Assembly (NCBI GenBank): GCA_041738135.1
Contig: JBGSQK010000020.1
Location: 56,999-120,998 of the forward strand
Length of the DNA: 64,000 nucleotides
DNA from: JAGOMX01 sp041738135
GTDB taxonomy: Bacteria; Pseudomonadota; Alphaproteobacteria; JAGOMX01
Reading direction: 5' to 3'
Positions 46,550 through 55,456 of the stretch are shown in pieces; position 1 is the stretch's first letter; the number at the start of each line of letters is the position of its first letter. Below the pieces are notes generated by a model that worked only from the letters and a program-made list of their open reading frames with translations, was not told the DNA's origin and did no database searches. Position numbers and translations under genes: made by a program.

Positions 46550-47365
46550 TTATTGGTTACCAGCATTTTGTACACTGTCAGATGCAGCATCATTCTGCAC
46601 TTCAGTGGGATGCGCGCGAAGGTCAACATTTTGAAGGAAGAACTTCTGAAACGTGTCAGCATGTTCGGTTGATAAACAACCATGTACCAACACTTCCAAC
46701 ATTTTCTGATTGAAAGTAGATCCAAAACTTACAAGAGCATCACTCAACATATGCCAAGAACGCGGTGTAGAAAAAGGTCTTTCATCCTTTCCCGGAACAA
46801 CTGATAGATGTGAAGGATTTTGACGCAAGTATTGTATGATAAGAGGATGTATTTGATTCCTCTCAGCCCAGCGCATCCAGTCTGTAGGCGACACATCCAT
46901 GACGATGTTGACCATACGATTGATCAGTGCAGAAGAAACACCTTTTACAATGGAAGCATCTGCTTTTCTGTTACCAGCAGCAATAACAATCGATCCTTCA
47001 GGCAACGAATATTCCCCCACACGTCTGTCATGAATAAGGCTGTAGAAAGCCTTCTGAACATCGTCAGAACATGCGTTCAATTCGTCAAGAAAGAGGCAGT
47101 AGGGTTTTTCTCTGGCAATGAGCCTCGGTGGACAAAATTGTATTCGACCATCCACAATCTGAGGCACACCCATAACATCCTCAGGCGCCAACTGACTTCC
47201 TAAAAGAGAGATACATTCTAATCCCATTTTGGCGGCATACTCTTCCACAAGTGAAGATTTACCCACCCCAGGAGGTCCCCATATAAATACCGGGCGCGTA
47301 CCAGCGACTCCTAGTAAAAAATCTATCATATCCTTTTGTGTAATTACAGGAATGTTATCCATCAT
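46550..47365 (-). CDS. MoxR-like AAA+ ATPase
   Basis: The 271-residue protein has Walker A GPPGVGKSSLVEEYA (about 30-44), Walker B YCLFLDELNA, sensor 1 region IVIAAGNRKAD, and an arginine-finger-like ALINRMVNIVM. It belongs to the MoxR/dynein-related AAA_5 group, chaperone-like ATPases that usually act on a partner with a von Willebrand A domain. No such partner lies nearby. The last 45 residues are polar and not conserved in the family. Confidence 0.88.
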   Translation of the reverse strand: MMDNIPVITQKDMIDFLLGVAGTRPVFIWGPPGVGKSSLVEEYAAKMGLECISLLGSQLAPEDVMGVPQIVDGRIQFCPPRLIAREKPYCLFLDELNACSDDVQKAFYSLIHDRRVGEYSLPEGSIVIAAGNRKADASIVKGVSSALINRMVNIVMDVSPTDWMRWAERNQIHPLIIQYLRQNPSHLSVVPGKDERPFSTPRSWHMLSDALVSFGSTFNQKMLEVLVHGCLSTEHADTFQKFFLQNVDLRAHPTEVQNDAASDSVQNAGNQ

Positions 47366-47494
47366 CTATCTCTTAGTTAAATTGTATGCACTCTAATTGT
47401 TACATAAGAAAACTAATGAATAGTTAATGTATATTTATCATTATATGGGCCTTCTTCCACTGTGGCTAGGGGGCCAGCCTCTTTAGAAAAGAGT

Positions 47495-47522
47495 TTTACT
47501 AAGCATTCCTTGTGTATATAAT
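47495..47522 (+). promoter_or_regulatory. Probable sigma-70 promoter
   Basis: TTTACT at 47495-47500 and a perfect TATAAT at 47517-47522 are 16 bases apart, about 28 bases before the start of the secreted coiled-coil gene. Confidence 0.5.
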
Positions 47523-47550
47523 GACGGCTTGATTAATCTAGAGAACGAAG

Positions 47551-48642
47551 ATGACGCGTATTTTTATATCTATGATAATTAGTTTTTATTGGCCTTACCT
47601 TTGTTTTGCAACCAACTCAACTACGATTGAATTTAATGAATCTTCACAAGCTATTATGGCACCCACGTTTAAAACTGATCAAGATAATGAAATCGATACC
47701 CCTTATGAAGCAACACCTTTTTTTGAGGATGAAAAATCATTTCTACAAAGAAAGATTTTTGATTTATCAAAAGAAAAAAAAATCTTTGAAGAGGAGTTGC
47801 ATCACTACAAAGACCGCATAGCTGACACAGAAGAACGACTAGCCAGAGCAACCTACGATCTAAACCAAGAGAAAGACGAGAAGTCTAGACTGATCATTAA
47901 CCGAGATGCGCTTGAAAAGGAGCTTGAATGGCTCAAACAATCCATCCTAGACTTAGACCTACCCAAACAAAAAGTGGACCTTGCTAAGTTAAAAGAGCGC
48001 AACGGAGAGCTGCTCAAAAGCCTTGTGGAAAATGTGCTGCAAAATAAGAAACTCATCACTAATTTGGAATTACTAGAAAGCAGTCTCTCTGCGATGACCG
48101 ATAAAAACAAAGCGTTGAAGCAACGATTAAAACGAATGCAATTATCTTCCGCTAGTAAAAACAGATTTATTAAATCAGCTAAGGCAAATTATGAAGAAAT
48201 TCAAAGTTACTGCCGCCTCCTAGAAGGATCCAACGCAGATATAAAGCAAAACTCCGAACAGATTTTTAAGTTTCTACACGAAAGAGCTCAAAATTTAGAT
48301 GCTCAGTTAACTGTGGAAAAACAAAAAGTTGTGTTAGAGCAAAACAAGCTTAAATACGCTATAGAACTCTCGCAACAAATGTCTGTAAAAATGGAGCAAC
48401 AAGCTGAGCTAGACTGTTGCAGGAAGGAACTGGATGATTTGCGTCACTGGAAACAAACTGTTATGAATAACCCGTGCCTCATTCCAGGCAGCTTTTGTTT
48501 TGACACAACCCTTGATGATGGGTCATCCGCACGCATCGAAATGACCACACAGGAGATGTACTACGCACTTTTAGAAAATAAAAACTTACAAAAAATTATA
48601 GAAGAGCGAAAAAAGTTTGAAAGAGATTCAGCAGATGAATAG
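47551..48642 (+). CDS. Exported coiled-coil protein of unknown function
   Basis: This 363-residue protein starts with a signal peptide (TRIFISMIISFYWPYLCFATNS). Most of the rest is predicted coiled coil: Lys/Glu/Leu-rich heptads run from about 60 to 305. A short less-charged block with three cysteines follows (LDCCRKEL, then NPCLIPGSFCFD), then a charged tail. No family is recognised. It stands alone, convergent with the nucleotide transporter gene, 11 bases apart. Exported coiled-coil proteins in intracellular bacteria may be effectors or envelope tethers, but nothing here decides between them. Confidence 0.7.
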   Translation: MTRIFISMIISFYWPYLCFATNSTTIEFNESSQAIMAPTFKTDQDNEIDTPYEATPFFEDEKSFLQRKIFDLSKEKKIFEEELHHYKDRIADTEERLARATYDLNQEKDEKSRLIINRDALEKELEWLKQSILDLDLPKQKVDLAKLKERNGELLKSLVENVLQNKKLITNLELLESSLSAMTDKNKALKQRLKRMQLSSASKNRFIKSAKANYEEIQSYCRLLEGSNADIKQNSEQIFKFLHERAQNLDAQLTVEKQKVVLEQNKLKYAIELSQQMSVKMEQQAELDCCRKELDDLRHWKQTVMNNPCLIPGSFCFDTTLDDGSSARIEMTTQEMYYALLENKNLQKIIEERKKFERDSADE

Positions 48643-48653
48643 CATTTTCAACG

Positions 48654-49946
48654 CTAAACCGTCCTCAGAGAATCTAAAGCAGAATAACGCTTAGCTAGTA
48701 GAAGAATGGCAATAATCCATACAATGAGCGCGATAACCACTTGATACATGAGAATAGGGGTAAGCTCGTCTGCATTCAACGCAACTAGACTGATGGTCAC
48801 AAAAATACCGGAAATTGCTTGCCCTCCTAAAATGATGGCCAGAAAGGCATTTGCCCTAGCTTTTGTGGATGATGGTAACGGAATAAGTGCCATTTGTTTG
48901 GTTGTCATGACCAGAACTACTGAAAGGCCGGCAAAGACGGTGGTTGTGAAGCTCATAAGTAGGGTTTGAGATGAACCTTGAGGGTAACCTGTAAAATACT
49001 TGATTAAATGGTCATAGGACTCAGGACTTAGGCCTGCGTGCCAAATTAAACCTACCATCAATAATGTGAGAACCGGTGTTATAAGTGCGCTGACAAACCA
49101 GCCAAATGCCCATACCATCCAGCAAGTAGACAAAACCACTAGTAAACTCACCATACCAATTAAAACGTAGGAATTTGCGATGTAATCTCTGTAAGATAGC
49201 TCGTCAGTAAATACTGTCCTGGCAGTTTCTTTATACATCACTTCGAGACCATACTTAACCAAGTCTGCGCTCACAAAAATAAGAATGAGCAGCCCTATAT
49301 AGATAGTTTTCTCGCTTAAGCTAATAGGTTTAGCTTGAGTGACTTCAGATTCAGTTTTGGTATTTTTAAAAAGAAAAGCGCACAAAACCATTATACTGAT
49401 GATACTCATGAGTATGATGGTGTAAAGGTAAGAGCCCCGGAGATCTGTCAAAATAATACCTGCGGCAAACAAAGCTGTATATGCAGAGACTAGAATTATG
49501 GGATAAGAAATTGCCGCTTGCTTTGTGGAAAAAATTTGGTTAGCAGCCACCCACAAAAGTAGTGAATACATAACCACGGGCCACATATTCGACATATGAT
49601 AGTGTAGGGTTATTAAAACGTAGTTTTGGCTGGCCGCTTCTGGATATATGAAATTAGAAAGGGCCATGACAAAAAAGAAACCTAAGAAAAGAGAACTACT
49701 AATATAGAAAAAGGTTTTGATGCGATCCTGGCGATAAAATACAATAAATAAGCCAAAAATGGCAAGTTTTGGAAAGAGAAGTTGAAGCTTGAGTGAGGGC
49801 ATGGCGGCAGCTCCCAGTGAGCTGATCACCATTGCGACATTCAAGGAACGAAGTAATGTCTGTGTGAAGAGTATTAAAAAGGCTAAGCTGCTTATCAATA
49901 AAGTGGTTTTTACGGCATCACTTGCCATTGCTTTTGACATATTCAT
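48654..49946 (-). CDS. Npt/Tlc-family nucleotide transporter (ATP/ADP translocase-like)
   Basis: This 430-residue protein has about 12 membrane segments. Several stretches match the Tlc/NTT family: WVAANQIFSTKQAA (compare the conserved WxxANQI), LVKYGLEVMYKETAR, FGWFVSALITPVLTLLMVG and TTKQMALIPLPSSTKARANA near the end. These proteins exchange host ATP for ADP or import nucleotides or NAD, and are found in obligate intracellular bacteria and plastids. The length is a little short of the usual 490-500 residues. It starts 16 bases after the lipoprotein gene, so it is probably read with the mla genes. Confidence 0.82.
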   Translation of the reverse strand: MNMSKAMASDAVKTTLLISSLAFLILFTQTLLRSLNVAMVISSLGAAAMPSLKLQLLFPKLAIFGLFIVFYRQDRIKTFFYISSSLFLGFFFVMALSNFIYPEAASQNYVLITLHYHMSNMWPVVMYSLLLWVAANQIFSTKQAAISYPIILVSAYTALFAAGIILTDLRGSYLYTIILMSIISIMVLCAFLFKNTKTESEVTQAKPISLSEKTIYIGLLILIFVSADLVKYGLEVMYKETARTVFTDELSYRDYIANSYVLIGMVSLLVVLSTCWMVWAFGWFVSALITPVLTLLMVGLIWHAGLSPESYDHLIKYFTGYPQGSSQTLLMSFTTTVFAGLSVVLVMTTKQMALIPLPSSTKARANAFLAIILGGQAISGIFVTISLVALNADELTPILMYQVVIALIVWIIAILLLAKRYSALDSLRTV

Positions 49947-49962
49947 ACTCAAACTACTCCGA

Positions 49963-50577
49963 TTAATTATCTCTTACAAAGCTGCTTACGAAAGTACCGC
50001 TGTCATTGAGAAAGAGGGTTACTACCTTATCAAAAGCATGAACATAAGCTGTAGCAGTGTTAGCACAATCCATTCTATAAGTGAACGTCTTTGTTGCAAG
50101 AGTCTTTAACGATTTAGTTTCAGAGAGGGTAACGTTGAGCACAACCTCAATGGCGCCGGGGAAAAGGATTTGAAACTTTTGTATGTCTGTGGCCAGGCGA
50201 AAATCTGGGGCAACGGACTGGATCTCGCCGGAAACAGTTGGCCACTGCGGCGTTCTGAAATGATTTACCATCTGACGCTGCAGCATTTTTGGCAGCCGTT
50301 CCGTCCATTCTTGATCTTCCGCATGGGTGTAGTTGATCAAACCTGACGGACTGGTTTTTTGCATAATAATATTGGTGCCATTGTAATTAATCGGACCAGT
50401 GGGTTCTTCAATCACTAAGGTCTTTTTGGAAGAAATATGTGAAGGCTCAGGGTTGGAATTCAGACTAACCAATGTGGCTGGGGGACCTGCTTCGGGCAGC
50501 AAACTTATGCAGCCAGCAAGACTGAGGGTTGATAGTACCAAAACGAGGGGTTTTGCTAATCTGCTTAAGTTAATCAT
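49963..50577 (-). CDS. ABC-type transport auxiliary lipoprotein (PqiC/MlaA-associated type)
   Basis: The 204-residue protein has a lipoprotein signal (LVLVLSTLSLAGCISLL) with the lipobox LAGC, so it should be anchored to a membrane. The rest resembles the ABC-type transport auxiliary component family (COG3218/PqiC-like), which partners with MCE-domain proteins. Its ATG overlaps the mlaD stop by four bases, confirming its place in the lipid-transport operon. Confidence 0.85.
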   Translation of the reverse strand: MINLSRLAKPLVLVLSTLSLAGCISLLPEAGPPATLVSLNSNPEPSHISSKKTLVIEEPTGPINYNGTNIIMQKTSPSGLINYTHAEDQEWTERLPKMLQRQMVNHFRTPQWPTVSGEIQSVAPDFRLATDIQKFQILFPGAIEVVLNVTLSETKSLKTLATKTFTYRMDCANTATAYVHAFDKVVTLFLNDSGTFVSSFVRDN

Positions 50578-51431
50578 TCAGGAATTACCTCCCCTTTGTT
50601 TTGAGATTGTAGAATATATTGGATAGGGTTCTTGTCCAGCTTTTCAGCGATGCGTTCCAGGGTTTTGGACAGCTTATTCAAATGATTAATCAAGTCAACG
50701 CTGCTTTTCAAAGCTGTTGAAGTAAACTTCAGGATGTGCGGCCTATTTTCTACCAAGAAACGATCAAACTGATCCATCGCAACATCAAATTTACCGCTGG
50801 CGCCTTTGATGGTTTCCAGAGCTTCGTTGGCCTTTTTAAAGAACACCCCAGACTCGCGATTTTGTTTGGAAAGACTCGCTGTGAATTTATCTAGATTCAC
50901 CAAAGTTTGAGACAGCGCTTGAATATTTTTCTCAGTAAAGATAGGTTTCACATCTTCAAGTAAACGCGCTATTTTTTCTAGTATTCTAGGTGTCTCATCA
51001 ATCACAGCCTGCATGGATGAGGTTTGTGATTGTATGACAGGATGCTCTTCACCTGGCTTAGCCTTGAGTGAAGGGCTATCTCTGGTGCTGCCTAAAATAC
51101 GTATTTGCAATGAACCTGTAATACCCTTTGATTCCAAGGTAGCATAACTATTTTCGCGTATGAGCTTAGGTTTTTGTATCTCAACCACCACATGAACTAG
51201 ATCAACTTTCTTTGGATCGATATCGATTTTTTCCACTTTACCAATAGGAACGCCATTATAACTCACAACTTCATTTTGTCTTAAGCCTGTAACAGAGCCC
51301 GAAAAATAGATATCATATTTTTGGCCTTTGTTCCAATTTACCTGGCTGAGCCATAATAAAAACAGGATTAATCCGATGATGGTTGCAATGACAAATATGC
51401 CTGCGGCCAGATAACTAGCTTTTGTTTCCAT
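50574..51431 (-). CDS. MlaD-family MCE-domain protein
   Basis: This 285-residue protein has a single N-terminal membrane helix (about 8-28) and one MCE domain (about 37-117, with YDIYFSGSVTGLRQNEVVSYNGVPIGKVEKI), which binds phospholipid in the periplasm. A long helical tail of about 160 residues follows, rather than the short C-terminus of E. coli MlaD, so it is closer to the longer alphaproteobacterial form. It overlaps mlaF by 17 bases and the lipoprotein gene by 4. Confidence 0.92.
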   Translation of the reverse strand: METKASYLAAGIFVIATIIGLILFLLWLSQVNWNKGQKYDIYFSGSVTGLRQNEVVSYNGVPIGKVEKIDIDPKKVDLVHVVVEIQKPKLIRENSYATLESKGITGSLQIRILGSTRDSPSLKAKPGEEHPVIQSQTSSMQAVIDETPRILEKIARLLEDVKPIFTEKNIQALSQTLVNLDKFTASLSKQNRESGVFFKKANEALETIKGASGKFDVAMDQFDRFLVENRPHILKFTSTALKSSVDLINHLNKLSKTLERIAEKLDKNPIQYILQSQNKGEVIPE

Positions 51432-52185
51432 TTTTACCTGCTAATGCTGCTCTACCCCTAACACCATGGAAGTATGATTGTATCCATGGATGCGGATTTT
51501 CGCGAATTTCATCTAAAGTCCCTATGACAACTTTTTTGTCAATCAATACGGCTACTCTATCACAAATTGTGTTGATTGTATCCAAATCGTGCGTGATGAT
51601 CACAACCGTCAGTTTAAGGTTTTGTTGTAGAGATCGAATTAATTTATCGAAAGCCTCAGCTGCCAAGGGATCAAGCCCCGCGGTGGGTTCATCCAAAAAA
51701 AGTAACTCTGCATCTATAGCCAATGCCCTGGCAAGGGATACTCGCTTGACCATACCGCCTGACAACTCAGCAGGGAATTTCACGGCTGTATCGGTATCAA
51801 GACCAACCATCTGAAGTTTGAGCATAACGAGCTCATCGGCCAATTCTATGGGTAGGTGTGCTATTTCTTTCATGGGAATTTCAATGTTTTCCGCAACAGA
51901 AAGTGAGCTGAAAAGCGCACCTTGCTGATATAGCACACCCCATCTTGATTCAATAGCTCCACTGGATGAATGATCAGAAATATTCTGGCCAAAAACGTGG
52001 ATTGTCCCTGAAGCAGCTTTGTTTAACCCAATGATCGTATTGAGCAAAACTGTTTTACCGGAGCCAGATCCCCCAACAATACCGAGAATCTCCCCTTGCC
52101 TCACATCCAGATCCAGATGATCATGGATAACTTGTTTGCCAAAACGGGTGACCAGATTTCGGATTTTAATCACATCATGGGACAT
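51415..52185 (-). CDS. MlaF-like phospholipid transport ATPase
   Basis: The 256-residue ABC ATPase has Walker A GGSGSGKTVLL (about 38-48), the signature LSGGMVKRVSLARAL, Walker B ELLFLDEPTAGLDP and the H-loop IITHDL. These are typical of MlaF. The ATG at 52185 directly follows the stop of the permease gene; the longer frame from 52227 is inside that gene. Confidence 0.93.
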   Translation of the reverse strand: MSHDVIKIRNLVTRFGKQVIHDHLDLDVRQGEILGIVGGSGSGKTVLLNTIIGLNKAASGTIHVFGQNISDHSSSGAIESRWGVLYQQGALFSSLSVAENIEIPMKEIAHLPIELADELVMLKLQMVGLDTDTAVKFPAELSGGMVKRVSLARALAIDAELLFLDEPTAGLDPLAAEAFDKLIRSLQQNLKLTVVIITHDLDTINTICDRVAVLIDKKVVIGTLDEIRENPHPWIQSYFHGVRGRAALAGKNGNKS

Positions 52186-52186
52186 C

Positions 52187-53329
52187 CTATAAATCCAGCT
52201 TGGTGAAAAGAATGGAAAATATGGCATCGACTACAAGTACCAAGAAGATAGACTCCACAACTGCTTTCGTGGTTTTGCGCCCAACACTCAGCGCACCTCC
52301 GTGCACTTGCAGACCTTCAAAACAACCAGTCATAGCTATAATAAAACCAAAAAACGGCGCCTTAATGATACCTACCCAAAAACTGGAAGGGCTAAACGAT
52401 TGGTTCAATTGATGTAAATATTGATCGAAGGAAATATCAAGGGTCACATAAGACATAACTGCGCCACCTGCTAGGCCAATAATATCAGAGATAAAAGCCA
52501 GCAAGGGTAGCGCTATCACCAAAGCAATAACACGGGGGATAACGAGCACCTCCATGGGATCCAATCCGAATGTCTGCAGAGCATCAACTTCTTGGTTAAG
52601 TTTCATAGTACCTATTTGTGCAGCAAAAGCGCTCCCAGACCTGCCAGCAACCATTATTGCTGTGAGCAGAATGCCTATTTCACGCAATAAAGATATGGCC
52701 AACAAATCAACCGTGTAGATTTCGGCACCAAATTTTCTGAGTTGAAATGAGCCTTGATATACCAATACAACGCCTATCAAGAATGATATTAGGGAGACAA
52801 TGGGAATAGCATTCAACCCCGCAAGATTAAAGGTAGAAACTATGGCCACAAATCTAAATTTACTTGGATGTCGAACGCACCGCATCAGGGTTAAAAATAG
52901 TTTTCCTAAAAACTCAAGCAGTCCGAGAGAATTAAAAAAAACTTTCTCGCTAGAGCGACCGACATCCTCGATCCATTTAATAATCTGTGGGCCATGGGAA
53001 AAGTCTGGGGCTTTTATATATTTAAAGCTATCCAGTTGTTCTAATATCTGCCCTAGGTTATGATTTTGCAAGGACAGCTCATACTTTATATTCAGAGATC
53101 GTAACGTGCGTATAAGCCGCTCAATAAGCCATGCGCCTGTTGTGTCTATATGGCTTATTTGCTCCAAATCTAATACGCAGGAATAAACCCCCTTAAACTG
53201 GATTTGCCTCATGGGCCCGTCAATTTCTCGCACCGTTGTTGCAAGCCAAGCTCCTCCACCAATTATGAGCAGAGACGAGCCTTCTTGCTGGACTTTTACC
53301 CAAGCGAGTGATGCGGGATTGTTCTTCAT
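52187..53329 (-). CDS. MlaE-like phospholipid transport permease with N-terminal STAS domain
   Basis: This 380-residue protein fuses a STAS-like domain (about 20-115, with CVLDLEQISHIDTTGAWLIERL) to the MlaE permease (about 140-375), with IMVAGRSGSAFAAQIGTMKLNQEVDALQTFGLDPMEVLV-type motifs. In E. coli the STAS protein is the separate MlaB; the fused form is common in Alphaproteobacteria. The start at Met20 of the longest frame (53329) is chosen for fit to relatives, though no strong binding site is visible. It is the first gene of the operon, divergent from tRNA-Thr. Confidence 0.9.
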   Translation of the reverse strand: MKNNPASLAWVKVQQEGSSLLIIGGGAWLATTVREIDGPMRQIQFKGVYSCVLDLEQISHIDTTGAWLIERLIRTLRSLNIKYELSLQNHNLGQILEQLDSFKYIKAPDFSHGPQIIKWIEDVGRSSEKVFFNSLGLLEFLGKLFLTLMRCVRHPSKFRFVAIVSTFNLAGLNAIPIVSLISFLIGVVLVYQGSFQLRKFGAEIYTVDLLAISLLREIGILLTAIMVAGRSGSAFAAQIGTMKLNQEVDALQTFGLDPMEVLVIPRVIALVIALPLLAFISDIIGLAGGAVMSYVTLDISFDQYLHQLNQSFSPSSFWVGIIKAPFFGFIIAMTGCFEGLQVHGGALSVGRKTTKAVVESIFLVLVVDAIFSILFTKLDL

Positions 53330-53408
53330 GAAATATATATTAACACTGAGACTAAATTTTTCATTGCAATTTTTTAAGAAATTCATAATATGTAGTCAAT
53401 CACACCAA

Positions 53409-53484
53409 GCCGGCTTAGCTCAGTTGGTAGAGCAACTGATTTGTAATCAGTAGGTCGCGAGTTCGAATCTTGCAGCCGGCACCA
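53409..53484 (+). tRNA. tRNA-Thr (anticodon UGU)
   Basis: The 76-base gene has acceptor stem GCCGGCT/AGCCGGC, discriminator A and an encoded CCA. The anticodon loop TTTGTAA gives TGT, reading ACA, and the T arm GCGAG TTCGAAT CTTGC is standard. Accessory genes begin immediately downstream, so the 3' end is a likely island attachment site. Confidence 0.97.
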
Positions 53485-53552
53485 ATATCTACAAGGGTTT
53501 CAGAGGAAACCCAAAAATCATAAAAAACAGCGGGGGAGCACAGGGGGAGCAG
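53465..53552. other. Putative island attachment site / integrase arm-site remnant
   Basis: Downstream of tRNA-Thr, GGGGGAGCA occurs twice, at 53532-53540 and 53543-53551, 11 bases apart (one helical turn). Such GGGGGAGCA-like paired motifs are often seen next to tRNA genes targeted by tyrosine integrases. No integrase gene follows in the window and no second copy of the tRNA end was found, so the right boundary is outside. The 256 bases between the tRNA and the next gene otherwise show nothing. Confidence 0.4.
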
Positions 53553-53740
53553 ATTGAAAAATCTGGGCAGCACGCCCTGCCTTAACTGTTCCACTATCGT
53601 TCCATCCATTTCCACTTAATGCCAGCATATATATCGCCTAAAAACCCTTCTCATTTGTTTTTGCAGAAAGTGCTTTCCATATTTATTTCAATGGGCTAGT
53701 CTCTTTTTTACAGGAAGGCAAAATAAAATATGGGGGATGC

Positions 53741-55456
53741 ATGGGAAGGTATGTTCACGATAATTCGTGTAATGAAGTTACAGAAAAATCTGCTCGAGAG
53801 CAATTGCTTCGGGCGCGACAGTTAACGCTAAGGTCAATGAAAAACTTATATGGTGCCTTAAAGGAAACATATTTAGCTAAAGAACTTGGCTCTTATCTAA
53901 CCAGAACGGGCATTTCTCGCATCCTTTCACTTCAAAGGTGCAAAAGATTTTTCACTCGACGCAGGACATCCTGGCTGGTTCTCTTATTTACCTCTAGCGC
54001 CTTTTATTTGATGTGCCTGGATTCTTACGAGATTTATAAATTTCAAGATAATGAAGCACAGAAAAAAGTCGTAGCGTCAACTCAGCAAGACGTTACGCAG
54101 GCCATAAAGGCTTTTGACGAATATCTGGATCTGGTAGAGCATCGCATTTCGGGTAACTTCAACGATGAAGCTAAAGTCCTAGAAATTCTTCGCCTAGACT
54201 ACAATCAATATCTAACAGGACCCTTTCCTGCTATTTTAGCGCTCACATTCATGCCGGAATCAAAAAATCAGTCTAGGGTGTCGAGAATGGGGGTTCTAAA
54301 GTCAACAGACGATGCTCAACACCCGCTAATGGAATTGGATGGAAAGTTAAACCAGTTTTCCATTGCCAGAGTTATGCCTGGCATGGGTACAATTAAATCA
54401 CAGATTTCGCTCGAAAAGCTTATCCCAAAATCATTCGTTAGAGCAAATTACGCTTCATACGATCCAGATTCTAAAGGATTTGGAGTGCAAATAAATGGAG
54501 CAGAGGCATTCTACGTTCTAGACAAACCCCGAGCGTCTGTTTCTCAATTTATCAACGAATATATTGGCTTCGTGATTTTACTTATCCTTTCTGCTATTGC
54601 ATTTACAATAATTGGGATCGCACTGAATTACTATTTTATGAGGAAGCAGTACCTGAGGCTACGATATGAAAACTCAGGGCTCTTGCGCAAACAAATTGGA
54701 ATTTCGAAAGCTTATGACGAACTCAAGATAACTTTAGATGATCAAATCCATGCCATACAGCAAGCTAAAGTTGAATCAGATAAGCGAGAAGAGTTGCTAT
54801 TGTTTACAATCGGAAGATTCCAAAAAATGGCATCCCATGGACATGACGAGACTTCTTCGGCAACCAACATGGTTAGATCTGATGAGGAAGAAAACAATAT
54901 ATTTCCAGGCGTAGGGTCGAAGCTAGTCAGGGCCAATGTATTACTAAGAAAAATTGCATCGGGGCTACCCATCGCAGCCACAGAGCAGCTGGTGGATTTG
55001 AAAGAAGTGATAGATGAAACACTTACGGCCATAAACTCTAAAATTGAACGCCAGAAAGCCACTGTGAAAGTCGAAAATAATTTGGAGGACCAGGTGCCTC
55101 TAGACAAGGATATAATGCGAATCCTGCTTTATAATCTCTTGGGTTTACTATTCGAGCGATATTCTGGTGGCATCAATCTATCTATTAAAATTACTTATGA
55201 AAATGGGGTGCTAATCACATTCACTGACAATGGCGGACCAATGCCTTCTTTTGACAACCGAAAGGGTAGGTATAGCATACTGGAATTAAATAGGAGGGAG
55301 ATTACCGAGCTGGCACAATCAGCAGCATGGACAATTCAGTTTCTTTCAACGAAGAGTCAGAATGTTGTAGCCCTTTTTATCCCGGATCCTGACATAACTC
55401 AAGACAATGTGGTTTCACTTATAGATCGTAGAAAACATGCGCAACTTAATCACTAA
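53741..55456 (+). CDS. Membrane sensor protein with degenerate histidine-kinase module
   Basis: The 571-residue protein has a cytoplasmic N-terminal stretch, a membrane helix (about 78-94), an extracytoplasmic domain (about 95-280), a second helix (about 283-305) and a coiled-coil linker. The C-terminal module looks like HATPase_c: an N-box-like RILLYNLLGLLFE and a G1 box FTDNGGPMP, ending near ALFIPD. The H box with its phospho-acceptor histidine is not seen where expected; the segment there reads FQKMASHGHDETS. No response regulator gene is adjacent. GGGGGATGC lies before the ATG. The STAND NTPase gene overlaps its last 20 bases, so the two are translated together. Histidine kinases are known cargo of Rickettsiales mobile elements. 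Confidence 0.7.
   Translation: MGRYVHDNSCNEVTEKSAREQLLRARQLTLRSMKNLYGALKETYLAKELGSYLTRTGISRILSLQRCKRFFTRRRTSWLVLLFTSSAFYLMCLDSYEIYKFQDNEAQKKVVASTQQDVTQAIKAFDEYLDLVEHRISGNFNDEAKVLEILRLDYNQYLTGPFPAILALTFMPESKNQSRVSRMGVLKSTDDAQHPLMELDGKLNQFSIARVMPGMGTIKSQISLEKLIPKSFVRANYASYDPDSKGFGVQINGAEAFYVLDKPRASVSQFINEYIGFVILLILSAIAFTIIGIALNYYFMRKQYLRLRYENSGLLRKQIGISKAYDELKITLDDQIHAIQQAKVESDKREELLLFTIGRFQKMASHGHDETSSATNMVRSDEEENNIFPGVGSKLVRANVLLRKIASGLPIAATEQLVDLKEVIDETLTAINSKIERQKATVKVENNLEDQVPLDKDIMRILLYNLLGLLFERYSGGINLSIKITYENGVLITFTDNGGPMPSFDNRKGRYSILELNRREITELAQSAAWTIQFLSTKSQNVVALFIPDPDITQDNVVSLIDRRKHAQLNH

Noticed and set aside
53415..53615. Minus-strand frame containing CKIRTRDLLITNQLLYQLS
   Set aside because: This is the familiar false translation of the antisense strand of a tRNA-Thr gene, not a protein.
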